A DNA stretch of 52,507 nucleotides. Origin: Mesostigma viride. Its lineage: Eukaryota > Streptophyta > Mesostigmatophyceae > Mesostigmatales > Mesostigmataceae. A program made the position numbers and the translations under genes. The notes beneath the pieces were generated by a model. The model was not told the DNA's origin. It saw only the letters and a program-made list of their open reading frames with translations, and ran no database searches. Shown in pieces: positions 42,116 through 51,237 of the stretch; position 1 is the stretch's first letter, and every line of letters starts with the position of its first letter. The stretch lies in assembly GCA_009746045.1 (NCBI GenBank), contig RPFO01000114.1, positions 1,577,604 to 1,630,110 on the forward strand, written 5' to 3'.

Positions 42116-42426
42116 CTGTCGGACACGACCGCCTCCCGTAAATCGGGAACGCCCGCCGGCGCTACCAGTAACAGGCCGCGAGCCTGCTTCCTGCTGGCGA
42201 TCCCCATCCTCATCACAGATACGCCCGCCGGCGTTTCCAGTAACAGGCCGCGAGCCTCCTTCCTGCTGGCGATCCCCCTCCTCATCACAGATACGCCCGC
42301 CGGCGTTTCCAGTAACAGGCCGCGAGCCTCCCTCCCGCTGGCGATCCCCCTCCTCATCACAGATACGCCCGCCGGCGTTTCCAACGACAGGCCTCGAGTC
42401 TCCTTCACCAGCACGCTGGCGCTTAC
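42116..42426 (-). CDS. large cluster gene, 24-residue tandem repeat segment
   Basis: Four 72-bp tandem units, about 24 codons each; in one frame each reads ETPAGVSVMRRGIASRKEAR plus GLLL. The donor-like GTGGGA at 42110-42115 and the frame of the next exon favour this reading. In another frame it reads EGGSRPVTGNAGGRICDEEG, equally open, so the true frame is undecided. Each unit contains GAAACGCCGGCGGGCGTATC on the minus strand, the recurring cluster element in opposite orientation. How it joins the upstream exon is unclear: a GTAAGC donor at 42421-42426 or a frameshift near 42490 are alternatives. Confidence 0.4.
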
Positions 42427-42690
42427 CTCCCCCCCTTTTGTCTTCATCCCCCCCATTGTCTCCTCCCGCGAGCCTCCATCATCCCGACTGCGCTTTTTCC
42501 CTCCCCTTCCATCTCCTCCCCCGTCCCTCTCCCCCTCCCCCTCCTCCCTCCTCCCCATCCCCATCCCCTTTCTCCCCCTCCGCCTGCCCCCCACCCACCC
42601 CGGGCGGGTGCCCCTCAGCAATATCCTCCTCCCCCTCTTCCTCCTCCCCTCTTCCTCCTCCCTCTTCCTCCTCCTCTTCCTTCTCCGAGC

Positions 42691-42731
<41 letters not shown>

Positions 42732-44266
42732 GAATGATGATCCCCGTCGTCTTCGTCGTCCACGACCACGGCAAAGTCCATGTCGACGTCTTGCCACCCA
42801 TCTTCAAGAAGCCGATATTTGATAAGTCGGACCAGGCGCTTCCACCGGCGGATATGGGCGGGTAACCCGAACACCAGCAGAACTCTGGAGGGTCCCTTCA
42901 ACAGGGCCTTGGTGATCTGGTCAACCACATCCCACGCGGCATACCTCAAACGGGAGGAGGGTAAGGGTATCTGGCTGTCGACCGGAATACAGTCTTGATC
43001 CCACTCGCGCAGGTTCCTCCACTTCTCGTTGCTGTCAGCTGTCAGGTCCAGCACAGCAAACGCCTGGTCCTTCAGCTTCCCAGGAAGGTCTTCAGACCCC
43101 GTGTACAACTCGTCCACCACCTTCGTCACCACCAGATCCTTTCTTTTTTCGTTTTCCTTCCATGTCATTGTCCTGTATGCGATCCAGTCGGGTCCCATCT
43201 TCACCCCGTCCCAATAGGTGAAGGCTTCCAGCCTGTCCCACCACCCCCTCTTGGCCTTGGCAGTCCCCTCCTCCTTAGCCGCCGCCTGCACCTCCTCCTC
43301 CGCCGCCGCCTCCTGCTGTGGCACACCCAGCAGATGTTTGGTCTTCACCCCCAAATCGTCATACAAATGACGGGGGTGGGAAGCGAGCAGCCCTCTCGGG
43401 AACTTCCAGTCCTTCTGGTCGACCACTTTCCTTTTAGCCGGCGGAAGGTCCCTCAGCGTGAGAATGATCGCCCTCGTGGCCGTGACGATCACCCGCCAAA
43501 AGTCTCTGGTCAGGCGGCAGTCGGCGATGAACTTGTCGAGGTCCGTGGCGACGGTGCCCTTCAGCTTCACGCCAAACACGTGCTCCCTCACCAATACGGG
43601 GTCGAAAGTCCCGTTTAGTTGTTTGCAAGCGGCCATCAGCTCGGGGTTCTCCAGGAACTTGATGTGGGCGAATTGCTTTGCCGCCTCTATCAAATTCTTG
43701 GCGACTTCCATTATTTTTATCAGGTTGCTGGGAGGGGCCTCACAGGACATGATCGGCGCTTGGATCAGGCTGTCGAAGTACTGGAAACTCGCAAGTTCCC
43801 GATGCGCGGTGAAAATGGACAGTTCGTGCGCCTTGTCTTTAGGGCGCGTGTCAAGGAAGTCTTGCCGAGCCGCGATATCCTGTGCGATCGCCGGCTTGCC
43901 GTCGACAGCGGGCTTCAAAGGGTCCTCACACCAGAACAGCCAGCGCTGCATGAAGTTCTTCTGGTCCGGCCCCCACTTGTCCGTCTCTTCAGCCCCTCCT
44001 GCCTTGTCGCCTGCGCCGTCCCCTTCGGCCTTGGCTTGCTCTCCTTTCTGCCAAAAGGGCTTCACAATCGCCCAGATCTTGCCGTACAGAGGAGTTGGGA
44101 GAGACACGCCCTTCCCTCTCTTGACGGGTCCATATGCCTGGTAGGCCCGGTGCACATCCCCCAGCGCTGAGCCCCACGTTGCCTTGGCTTGGGCTGTGTC
44201 CTCGGCGTTCATGGCGTTCCCGAGCTGCCTGACAACTTCGATCATCTTGCCGACTTGTTCGGTAAC
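42427..44266 (-). CDS. large cluster gene, main exon with acidic tract
   Basis: Acceptor GATGCAG (44267-44273). Starts VTEQVGKMIEVVRQLGNAMN and reads about 590 codons of mostly helical-looking sequence (WGPDQKNFMQRWLFWCEDPL, FWRVIVTATRAIILTLRDLP, VLLVFGLPAHIRRWKRLVRL). It ends with a run of 13 Asp encoded by (ATC)n on the plus strand, then Glu/Gly-rich sequence. The last ORF-frame stop is at 42479, but the reading continues in another frame, so one frame change or a short exon end occurs between 42427 and 42560. No known domain. The acidic tail suggests chaperone-like or nuclear function, which is inference only. Confidence 0.6.
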
Positions 44267-44356
44267 CTGCATCCCCGTAGGGCAACAACGCGCAGAGACA
44301 CATCGACAGTCCTCCCAAATAAGCACAACTCAACTGAGAACAAGAATACGACTGAC

Positions 44357-44515
44357 AGAAACGCCGGCGGTCGCATCTTGACCAAAATATGGCATGCTAA
44401 GGTGGAACATGAAAACCCCTTATAGAAACGCCGGCGGTCGCATCTTGACCGAACTAATGGCATACTGAAATTAACACAAGAAAACCACTTATAGAAACGC
44501 CGGCGGTCGCAACCT
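44357..44515 (-). repeat. three intronic copies of the 22-bp cluster element
   Basis: GAAACGCCGGCGGTCGCATC at 44357 and 44425 and GAAACGCCGGCGGTCGCAAC at 44494 (plus strand), spaced about 69 bp with related spacers. They lie in the 256-nt intron 44267-44522. The last copy sits 2 bp inside the GTAAGC donor. The spacer also repeats a TTTCAG-like pseudo-acceptor. Confidence 0.9.
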
Positions 44516-44522
44516 GGCTTAC

Positions 44523-45719
44523 CTTCTGTTCACGGATCTGCCACCAGGTCGGCAGGATGGTCTCACCCTTGAGCATCTGCACGTCCACCCCCCCGAAATT
44601 CGTCCAATCAGTTGCCCACTCCTCCAGCTTCGCCGCGGCCACGGTCTTCGTGACCTCCTGCTCCTTCCCTCCCCGCGCAACGACCCTGAGCTTTTCCGCC
44701 TTCATGAAACCATTCAGCATTGCCTGGTACCACACAGATCTTTGGTCCACCGTCATATTGTCGGTGACCAGTTCGAATTTCACCGATTTGATGAGTGTGG
44801 TAAAGTGGTTCCCGTCCAGCACGAGAAAGCCGCAAATGGCTGGCGGCAACGGTGTCTTCTTCTCGAGTGGAGCCATCTCCCAGGCGGACTTGCACAAACT
44901 GTCCAAAAGCGCGGCCTTTCTCACGTCCACGGGCTTAAGTGAGTCCAGAATATCGGCCGGTCCTGTCAGAACCGCGGTGGAAGCAGCTTCGGCCATTCCC
45001 TTGGCCGAGCTCGTTCGCAGGTAGATATCAATCTCTTTGTCAGTCATTGCGCGAGCGTAGCCAGCCTTCATTGTCCGTGCCCCCCCATCTCCCCGAAGAG
45101 TTGCGCGAGCTGACGCTGGGTGCCTTCCTTTTTCATCCAGTCATGAAAACTGTTGGGGCACCGGTCAGCCAAAAACTGGAACGAGTACCGCCACACAGGA
45201 ATCACCAGCTTGTCGTGGCCGTAGTCGGACTCCGAGTTTGCAAAAATGGTGGCGTTCTGCTCGGCTCTAGACAGATGCAAGTCTCGTGCGAGGAGCTTCT
45301 GAGGCCCCACGAACAGGTTCCTTGTCCACACCCGATTTCGATGCACCAAGGCTTTGGACATCTCATCGAGGTCCCGAGGCTGAACGGCAAGCTGCTTCCG
45401 CAACCGTTTGCCCTTCGCGATCTCATCGTTCACATCCAGGATGTCATCATCATCCTGCGACACCGGGGACTTCTCCCATTTCTCAAGCAGAGACACGGGA
45501 GCATCCGCAACCTCCACCTCCTTTCCTTTCCCCTTTCCCTTCAGCGCCTTCCCCTTGTAGGTCGCAAGTGCTTCGGAGAGTCCCTTCTGGTGTTCGTCGA
45601 CGGCAGCAGTCCACGTACTATCTATTTTCATGTTCTCGCGGCGCGCGTGCTGGTCGAGGCTGATTGAGTACAGGATGGCCGCGTGGGTCGCCCTCTCGGC
45701 CTGCACGTACTGCGTTGAT
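44523..45719 (-). CDS. large cluster gene, exon with a frame break at a G7 run
   Basis: Acceptor AACGCAG (45720-45726), donor GTAAGC (44517-44522). The first frame (YVQAERATHAAILYSISLDQ ... LAQLFGEMGGHGQ) ends at TGA 45068-45070. Another frame starts with the overlapping ATG at 45071 (MKAGYARAMTDKEIDIYLRT ... TWWQIREQK), a 4-nt ATGA overlap. Two readings: a one-base deletion in the 7-G run just upstream (45079-45092), which an extra G would repair into one 400-codon frame, or two cistrons with stop-restart. The flanking phase-0 splices favour one exon. It contains basic KGKALKGKGKGKEVEV and acidic DDDDILDVNDE patches; no domain recognised. Confidence 0.65.
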
Positions 45720-45771
45720 GCGAAAAAATCAGGAAAGCATAACCAAAAGGAATAAAGTAAATGCCGATTGA

Positions 45772-46096
45772 GAAACGCCGGCCGTCGCAACCTACATGAA
45801 ACCTGAACCTCAACATCAAAGCCCCCCTCACGACAGAGGTATACTTACCTCGTTCCCCTTAACAATGATATGAAAAAATCAGGAAAGCATAACCGAAAGG
45901 AATAAAGTAAATGTCACACTTGAGAAACGCCGGCCGTCGCAACCTAGATGAAACCTAAACCTCAAGATCAGAGCCCCCCTCACAACAGAGGTACACTTGG
46001 CTCATTTCCCTCAACGATGCGAAATCAGGAAAGGAAGTAAGTGTTAGTCAAAAGGAAGTAAGTGTCACACTTGAGAAACGCCGGCCGTCGCAACCT
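45772..46096 (-). repeat. intron with three tandem 150-bp units, each with the cluster element and a copied splice donor
   Basis: The 432-nt intron (45720-46151) consists of three units. Each has GAAACGCCGGCCGTCGCAAC (45772, 45924, 46075) followed by CCTCACAACAGAGGTA and, in the spacer, CTTACCTC or CTTGGCTC, i.e. a copy of the GAGGTAAG exon-intron junction. The true donor is the outermost (46146-46151). The duplications thus include the junction, leaving pseudo-donors in the intron. Confidence 0.85.
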
Positions 46097-46151
46097 ACAT
46101 GAAACCTGGACCTCAAGAACAAAGCCCCCCTCACAACAGAGGTAGACTTAC

Positions 46152-46658
46152 CTCATTCCCCTCAACCGCTGCTGCTTCAGCCGCTTTCTTCGACCCCTTC
46201 GCGATCTTCGGAGACTTGTCCCGGCGGGCATCGTGTTCCTTCAACATCTTGATCAGAGTCTTGGCGTCCGCCATCGTCACCGTCTTCAGTTTACACTTCC
46301 TCTCCTTCCCTTTGCCCTCGAACAGGTTCTCCTCCATCCACTTTATCAAGGCCTTGGCGCTCGGGATCTCCTCAGGCTGTGTGGCGCCATCGGGCGCGCA
46401 CGCATTCTTCACGATCAACTCAGCGACTTGATGGAGAGTCATCATCTGGTTCCGTACCTCAGGTGGGGCTGTTTCCGTTCTCACCTCGGCCACAACCCAC
46501 TTTGCCAACTTCTTCAGTTGATAAGCATCCGCTTGCTCCTTAAAGCGTGTCATTTTCGCAGTATCGCCGTCGCTTCCACCCGCGCCCTCTGACACAGGCT
46601 CACCGACAGCGATAGCCCCCTCTCCCTGGAGATTTGCCCCACCCTGACGACCGGCTTC
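46152..46658 (-). CDS. large cluster gene, exon 5
   Basis: 169 codons, phase 0 at both ends. Acceptor CTTGCAG (46659-46665), donor GTAAGT (46146-46151). Reads EAGRQGGANLQGEGAIAVGE, MTRFKEQADAYQLKKLAKWV, KALIKWMEENLFEGKGKERK and ends AVEGNE. Helical, charged; no known domain. Confidence 0.7.
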
Positions 46659-46707
46659 CTGCAAGAACATTATCAACGGAAGATTTTTAATGTAAGAAAA
46701 GTGTAGA

Positions 46708-46729
46708 GAAACGCCGGCCGTCGTAACTC
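46708..46729 (-). repeat. intronic cluster element
   Basis: GAAACGCCGGCCGTCGTAAC in the 124-nt intron 46659-46782. Confidence 0.85.
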
Positions 46730-46782
46730 TGTCAATTGAGGACGAACCTAAACTTTCAATTTGTAAGTCAACGGTAACTTAC

Positions 46783-46863
46783 CCTTCCCCCCTCTGCAGT
46801 GGAACCACCGTAAGATCCACTTCCCCTCCTGTCACCGCCCTCTTGCTGCTCGAACGGACTTCC
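46783..46863 (-). CDS. large cluster gene, exon 4
   Basis: 81 nt, phase 0 both ends. Acceptor TTTACAG (46864-46870), donor GTAAGT (46777-46782). Reads GSPFEQQEGGDRRGSGSYGG, then STAEGGR. Low-complexity linker. Confidence 0.65.
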
Positions 46864-46990
46864 CTGTAAAAATAGCAAACGCGATTGTCCATTCACAAGA
46901 AAAAAATTACTACAAAAATAAACAAGGATATACGCACGCAAACCTTTTCAATACAAGTAAACCGGAGAGGAATCTGACGCACTCATGTAC

Positions 46991-47047
46991 CTGGGTGCTT
47001 CCCGCCATTGAGCGGGCTTCTCTTGCACCAACATCCTCTTGCCGGCC
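46991..47047 (-). CDS. large cluster gene, exon 3 (57 nt)
   Basis: 19 codons, phase 0. Acceptor TTCGCAG (47048-47054), donor GTACAT (46985-46990). Reads GRQEDVGAREARSMAGSTQ. Confidence 0.6.
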
Positions 47048-47168
47048 CTGCGAACATTTCAACGGAAAGTAAAAATCCGCTTAGTTGTCGGAAATGACAT
47101 GTCTGGCGAATATTGCAAAAAAATGCGTATTGTATTTCACGACATCAATTTAATGGGCGGAGACTTAC

Positions 47169-47843
47169 GAAGATCGGCCCGCCACCTTCCAAATTGCCCA
47201 GCGTCATATCGAAAACATCGAGGACTTCCCCTCCATCGACCCCCTTCCCCCTTCCCCTCTGCCGCGGCGGGGGCATATCGCCCGTCGCGACCGGCTTGGA
47301 AGTCGCGGGGGGATCCCTTGCGGTTGAGGGCACTGCGGCCGACTCGTGCACACTCTCCCCCCTCTTTTGGGCTACTGCGGCAGGCGCGGCATGGGAGGGC
47401 GCGGCGGCTACTGTCTCTGGCGCATTCTGAGCCAACCGACGCAACCTTAGCTCCTGCTGGAGCAGGGTTTCGAAACGAGGCATGAATGTGCGCTTGGAGG
47501 TATAAGGCACCTTGGCGACTTCAGGTTTGTCATTAAGGATGTCTTGGTACAGCGCGAATTGCTGTTCACGAGTGCCATTCGCGAGTCGCTCAAACCGCTC
47601 AATCTGAATCCGCTTAACCGGATCGTCCACCATCTCAAGACCACCGTGGTACTCATCCTTCCCAGTGACCGCGGCAAAGCTGACACCAGATTCCACCATT
47701 GGGGGCGGCGTGCCCTCCCTTGCACGCTTGTGAGGAGGCTGTTGTGGGGAGGCGCCTTGGGCCTGAACTGGTTGCCCTTCTGACCCTTCCCCCCTAGGGG
47801 GAGAGTCGCCGACCACCTGCGATGTAGGGCCGCCCTTTTCCAT
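47169..47843 (-). CDS. large cluster gene, exon 2
   Basis: 225 codons, phase 0. Acceptor TGTTGCAG (47844-47851), donor GTAAGT (47163-47168). Starts MEKGGPTSQVVGDSPPRGEG and contains MVDDPVKRIQIERFERLANG, QFALYQDILNDKPEVAKVPY and an Ala/Pro-rich end. The codon after the acceptor is ATG, which may be coincidence or an alternative start. No domain recognised. Confidence 0.7.
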
Positions 47844-47892
47844 CTGCAACACAAAACAAAAAAATTGGAAAAAACATACGAGTCAGCAGGAA

Positions 47893-48027
47893 GATGCGCC
47901 CCACGTCGCAACTCAATACAAAAAATGCATCATTATGTCAAGGTACAAACAACGTTATAATTCAGAATGAACAGAGATTCATAACAAGAGAACGACGCAC
48001 TAAAAGATGCGACCGCCGTCGCAACTT
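47893..48027 (-). repeat. two variant cluster elements in intron 1
   Basis: GATGCGCCCCACGTCGCAAC (47893) and GATGCGACCGCCGTCGCAAC (48005), plus strand, within the 267-nt intron 47844-48110. The core middle differs while the flanking GA..GCG and GTCGCAAC are kept. Confidence 0.75.
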
Positions 48028-48110
48028 TCGTCAATTCACTCTCTATACAAACAACTCTATGTCCCTCATAAAGAATCAATTGGCAAGGAAATGCAAAAAA
48101 ATTCCGTTAC

Positions 48111-48800
48111 CACCTCCGTCGACCCATAAGTGGTTCGCGAATGGGAAATCGCTGCTGATTTTCGGTCGAGCCCTTCACGGTATTTTCGAAATCTCGAGGC
48201 AAGGTTGCGCGGAAGAGGGCCCCCCTCAATCATGCGTGCGATCGGACTGGCCATGGAAACGGATACCTGGTTCCTGGACTGCCTTGCACGGTCAACCATC
48301 TTGAAACTTCCCCGGAGAAGGAAATCAGACGTCAGACGGTTGAATATGCGAACGTCAAGATTTGACCAACCCATCATCCATTCCACCACCTTCTCCGCGG
48401 CATCATGGAAGACCTGCCTCTCATCCGCCACTCCTCGAGACCCAAACACACAATCGGCCGTGTTATCGTCGTGCCTCTTAAGGCGAATGTTCACGTCCTC
48501 TTTGTCATCATCCATTTCCGACAGCCGAATTACAGCCCTTTTGGCTCCGTCCACTCCATCCTCAAGAAGGACGTCCATCTGCGCCCCTCCCACACAATTG
48601 TTGTCAACGTATTGTTGCAAATGACGGGAAATCATGTCCTTTCCAAAAGCTACGATGTGTTCCCCACACAGACCCATGTCGGTAATTGACAGCTTTTTAC
48701 ATTTCCTATCCCGGCACTTCTTTTCGGGATCCTTCTCAAAAATCCGGAAAACAGCGTCCTGATATGGACGTCCCCTTATGTCGACCGTCAGACTGGACAT
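48111..48800 (-). CDS. large cluster gene, exon 1, with Cx4CKKx8Cx2H motif
   Basis: ATG at 48800. 230 codons to a GTAACG donor (48105-48110), phase 0. Begins MSSLTVDIRGRPYQDAVFRI. CRDRKCKKLSITDMGLCGEH at about residues 30-49 has Cys and His spaced Cx4CKKx8Cx2H, the same as in the upstream gene at 49081-49947 and similar to WRKY19-like small zinc fingers. The rest (AVIRLSEMDDDKEDVNIRLK, VVEWMMGWSNLDVRIFNRLT) matches nothing I know. If all exons join, the protein is about 2000 residues. Confidence 0.65.
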
Positions 48801-48830
48801 CTGCGAAACCAGAACATACCGGCCGCGAGT
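48801..48830 (-). promoter_or_regulatory. conserved leader before ATG
   Basis: On the minus strand GGCCGGTATGTTCTGGTTTC then GCAG precedes the ATG. The gene at 49081-49947 has GGCCGGTATGTTATCGTAAC..TCGCAG before its ATG. GTATGT and CAG look like splice sites, but the implied intron would be 19 nt (24 nt in the other gene), too short for ordinary spliceosomes. Confidence 0.45.
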
Positions 48831-48915
48831 AGTTTATATTATTAAAAAAAACTGGCATTTATTAAGTCATCTTCATCTATTTATGCGAGCTAAAATTTGA
48901 AGAAAATGCAACAAA

Positions 48916-48937
48916 GAAACGCCCTGGGGCGCAACTT
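48916..48937 (-). repeat. cluster element, intergenic variant
   Basis: GAAACGCCCTGGGGCGCAAC between two genes. Here the core forms an inverted repeat GCCC...GGGC. Confidence 0.8.
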
Positions 48938-49055
48938 CCTCAACAACCACTTTCTACGTACAAACGAATGGCAATCACATCGACTACGATTGTCACTACA
49001 TACGAATGTCCAGACAATATAATGTGTATGTAGAGGGGGGGCATTCAAGACCAGA

Positions 49056-49077
49056 GAAACGCCGGCGGGCGCAACTC
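49056..49077 (-). repeat. cluster element directly after a stop codon
   Basis: GAAACGCCGGCGGGCGCAAC lies 4 bp beyond the stop (49081) of the upstream gene, in its 3' region. Confidence 0.85.
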
Positions 49078-49080
49078 ATA

Positions 49081-49947
49081 TCAATATAGACTGTCCCGCG
49101 ACTCGTTCCACTCTCTGCAGGTTTTGCAACAACCGATCGAGCGAACTCTCGGAACCTCTTTCGCCGCCATTTCATCGACACGAGCGAACATCTCTTCTTT
49201 GGCGGCCACCAACTTTGCCTCCTTGTTGCCGGTGTCAGGATAGATTTCGGACCTCCTCGTCTTCATCGGGGCCACTCTCTCCAAATACTCTGCACACAGA
49301 GAATCCTGCTCCTCCTCCACAATCGCCTTCACGCCGGATACAATCGCTTTGGCTTTTGTTTCCACGCGAAAATCGAACTCTCGTTGAGTTATCAGCGGAA
49401 TGTCGGCGAGTGCAAAACACATACGCCGATAAAGTTCGCTTACATCCGTGTCACGCGAGTCGGCAAAAGGTGTCGTCATCAAAAAGCATCTCAAGCTACT
49501 CCAACCATTTTCTTGGGCGCCGGCAACGTAGCCTCCCTTTGCCAAGTCCGCACCTGTCGCGGAGTCTTTGACTATCCAATCTTCAAGGAAGTACTCGTCT
49601 CCCCTGGTGAAATCAAAATTTACACCCACGACCTCTCCGACAGTCATGTCCAGGCGAAGTCGCAGGGCCCCCCCCGCCAATCCAGGTCCGAGGGCGCCCG
49701 CCATTCCAAGTCCGCGACTGAGGGCATTTTCGATGTGACGAGAATGTTCTTCGTGCTTTCGGCAATACAAGTCAAATCCGAGAGCGGTTTTCTTGCAAGT
49801 GGACACATCACACTTGCGCGGCGCCCCTATTGAGCGAGCAACACTCTGAATGACAGTGGCAACCGCTTGGTGTTGTTGAAGTCGTTGCCAATCCTCCATC
49901 AGGAGGTGACTAGACGAATCGGACGAATCTTCCGTCGAACCGGACAT
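49081..49947 (-). CDS. Cx4CKKx8Cx2H zinc-motif protein (288 aa)
   Basis: ATG 49947 (MSGSTEDSSDSSSHLLMEDW). The motif CDVSTCKKTALGFDLYCRKH at about residues 50-69 is followed by a Gly/Ala/Leu-rich helix (GLGMAGALGPGLAGGALRLR). Then come LDMTVGEVVGVNFDF and a charged region (EFDFRVETKAKAIVSGVKAI) with a C-terminal CCKTCREWNESRDSLY, another Cys pair. Zinc binding is likely; the function is unknown. It shares the leader and Cys motif with the next gene, so the two are diverged paralogues at their N-termini. No introns seen. Confidence 0.65.
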   Translation of the reverse strand: MSGSTEDSSDSSSHLLMEDWQRLQQHQAVATVIQSVARSIGAPRKCDVSTCKKTALGFDLYCRKHEEHSRHIENALSRGLGMAGALGPGLAGGALRLRLDMTVGEVVGVNFDFTRGDEYFLEDWIVKDSATGADLAKGGYVAGAQENGWSSLRCFLMTTPFADSRDTDVSELYRRMCFALADIPLITQREFDFRVETKAKAIVSGVKAIVEEEQDSLCAEYLERVAPMKTRRSEIYPDTGNKEAKLVAAKEEMFARVDEMAAKEVPRVRSIGCCKTCREWNESRDSLY

Positions 49948-50058
49948 CTGCGACAAGTTACGATAACATACCGGCCCCGGAAAATAAAATTCAAAAAACG
50001 TTTTGAAATTTTTTTATTGTACTTGTTTATTAATACGAAGGTTTAAATTTGGCGCAAA

Positions 50059-50080
50059 GAAACGCCCCAAGGCGCAACTT
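50059..50080 (-). repeat. cluster element after the small ORF
   Basis: GAAACGCCCCAAGGCGCAAC about 35 bp past the stop of the 50112-50312 ORF; core inverted repeat GCCCC-AA-GGCG. Confidence 0.8.
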
Positions 50081-50111
50081 GTCGAACAGCAATATGGCGA
50101 TAAAACATTAT

Positions 50112-50312
50112 CTATTCAATGTGCGATTGATGTGCTGAAACCTTCCAGACTTTGACACTGTCCGGTATCACCGGACTCGGACGAGGAGTCGAGTCGGAAG
50201 CGAGCCAGTAATCCTCGACTATTTTTTTGATGTACAATGGAAGACTCCTTCCATTATGTCGAAGTGTGTCGGTCCTTTGCCTTTTGGCCAAACTCTCCTT
50301 AACCTCCACCAT
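50112..50312 (-). CDS. small ORF (66 aa), unknown
   Basis: ATG 50312 after a GCGCAG-GAA context. Reads MVEVKESLAKRQRTDTLRHN, GRSLPLYIKKIVEDYWLASD, then a Pro/Ser end. No homology recognised. Supported only by strand, spacing and the clean frame in a compact series of same-strand genes. Confidence 0.4.
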   Translation of the reverse strand: MVEVKESLAKRQRTDTLRHNGRSLPLYIKKIVEDYWLASDSTPRPSPVIPDSVKVWKVSAHQSHIE

Positions 50313-50413
50313 TTCCTGCGCGTAGGAGGAAAATGATACGTTATAAACATTAAACATTAAACATTAAATATAACATCATATAAACAAGTTATTACTCTAC
50401 ATTTCAAGTTTTT

Positions 50414-51169
50414 CTAAGAGGCAGAGCCGTCGTGGAAGTTGAAGGAGAAGTCGACATCAGACCCCATAGTTTTATCCAGTATCGTCGTCACGTTAACCCC
50501 CCACTTCACCCCTGCCAGCACCTCCCTCGCTTGCCTCAGACGTTCGCATCTATCCTTATGCCTACTCCAGTCCGCACGCTGGCACTCCTCACTGCAATAT
50601 CTGGCATCCCTACATCCTCTACACCACTTGATATGAGGTCCTGTTTCGCACCCACACCCCTCCTTGGAGCACTTTCGCGTACTACGCATGCGATCCCCAT
50701 CCCTCACGATCGGGTCAGAGAGCAAGAAAAAGTTCATGTTGAGGGGTACTGCCCCTACACATGCATCAGCCCTCACGCGCAGAGAATGCGTAACATTCGG
50801 GTAAAATGCGCGCCCGTAGGTGCACCCAAGCTGAGCCCCTTCCTCTTCCCCCAACTCTATCTTTGGCCCCTTTGTAATGAACGACACCAAAAGGCGGAAC
50901 TCCGTCCTTGGGTCTATGGGCACTCTTAGATCCATCTGTGGTCTGAAAAAACCCTCTTGAATACAGAAGTTCATATCAGCTAGCTGGGCGTACATAATTC
51001 TCTCCATTTGGCTGAACGAATCAAACGCCAATAAAACGGCCAAGTGGCGGCCTGTCCTCTCCTGCGCGACTCGAACTTCCTCGAATATGACACGCGACAG
51101 AAAGCGAACTTGTTTGAAAACGTTTTGAAGGACGCTTCCGTAGACTTCATTCACGATCTCGGACTCCAT
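50414..51169 (-). CDS. MYND-type zinc finger protein (251 aa)
   Basis: ATG 51169 (MESEIVNEVYGSVLQNVFKQ). The N-terminal 160 residues are a predicted alpha/beta region with no known family. A MYND zinc finger follows near residues 168-206: CSKEGC, CRGCRDARYCSEECQ, DWSRHKDRC, with all eight usual ligands. MYND fingers bind proline-rich peptides in transcription or chromatin factors. Compact, intronless. It is separated from the next upstream ORF by under 70 bp of AT-rich sequence, an unusually tight spacing for a eukaryotic nuclear genome. Confidence 0.8.
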   Translation of the reverse strand: MESEIVNEVYGSVLQNVFKQVRFLSRVIFEEVRVAQERTGRHLAVLLAFDSFSQMERIMYAQLADMNFCIQEGFFRPQMDLRVPIDPRTEFRLLVSFITKGPKIELGEEEGAQLGCTYGRAFYPNVTHSLRVRADACVGAVPLNMNFFLLSDPIVRDGDRMRSTRKCSKEGCGCETGPHIKWCRGCRDARYCSEECQRADWSRHKDRCERLRQAREVLAGVKWGVNVTTILDKTMGSDVDFSFNFHDGSAS

Positions 51170-51237
51170 CTTTTTCAGGGAAAAAACGAACAAAAAAATT
51201 CATAAACATTAATTTATTATTTTATAATAACAAGTTA

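Noticed and set aside
42438-44170. Plus-strand ORFs opposite the large gene
   Set aside because: Antisense shadows; spliced minus-strand frames with good donors and acceptors explain the region.
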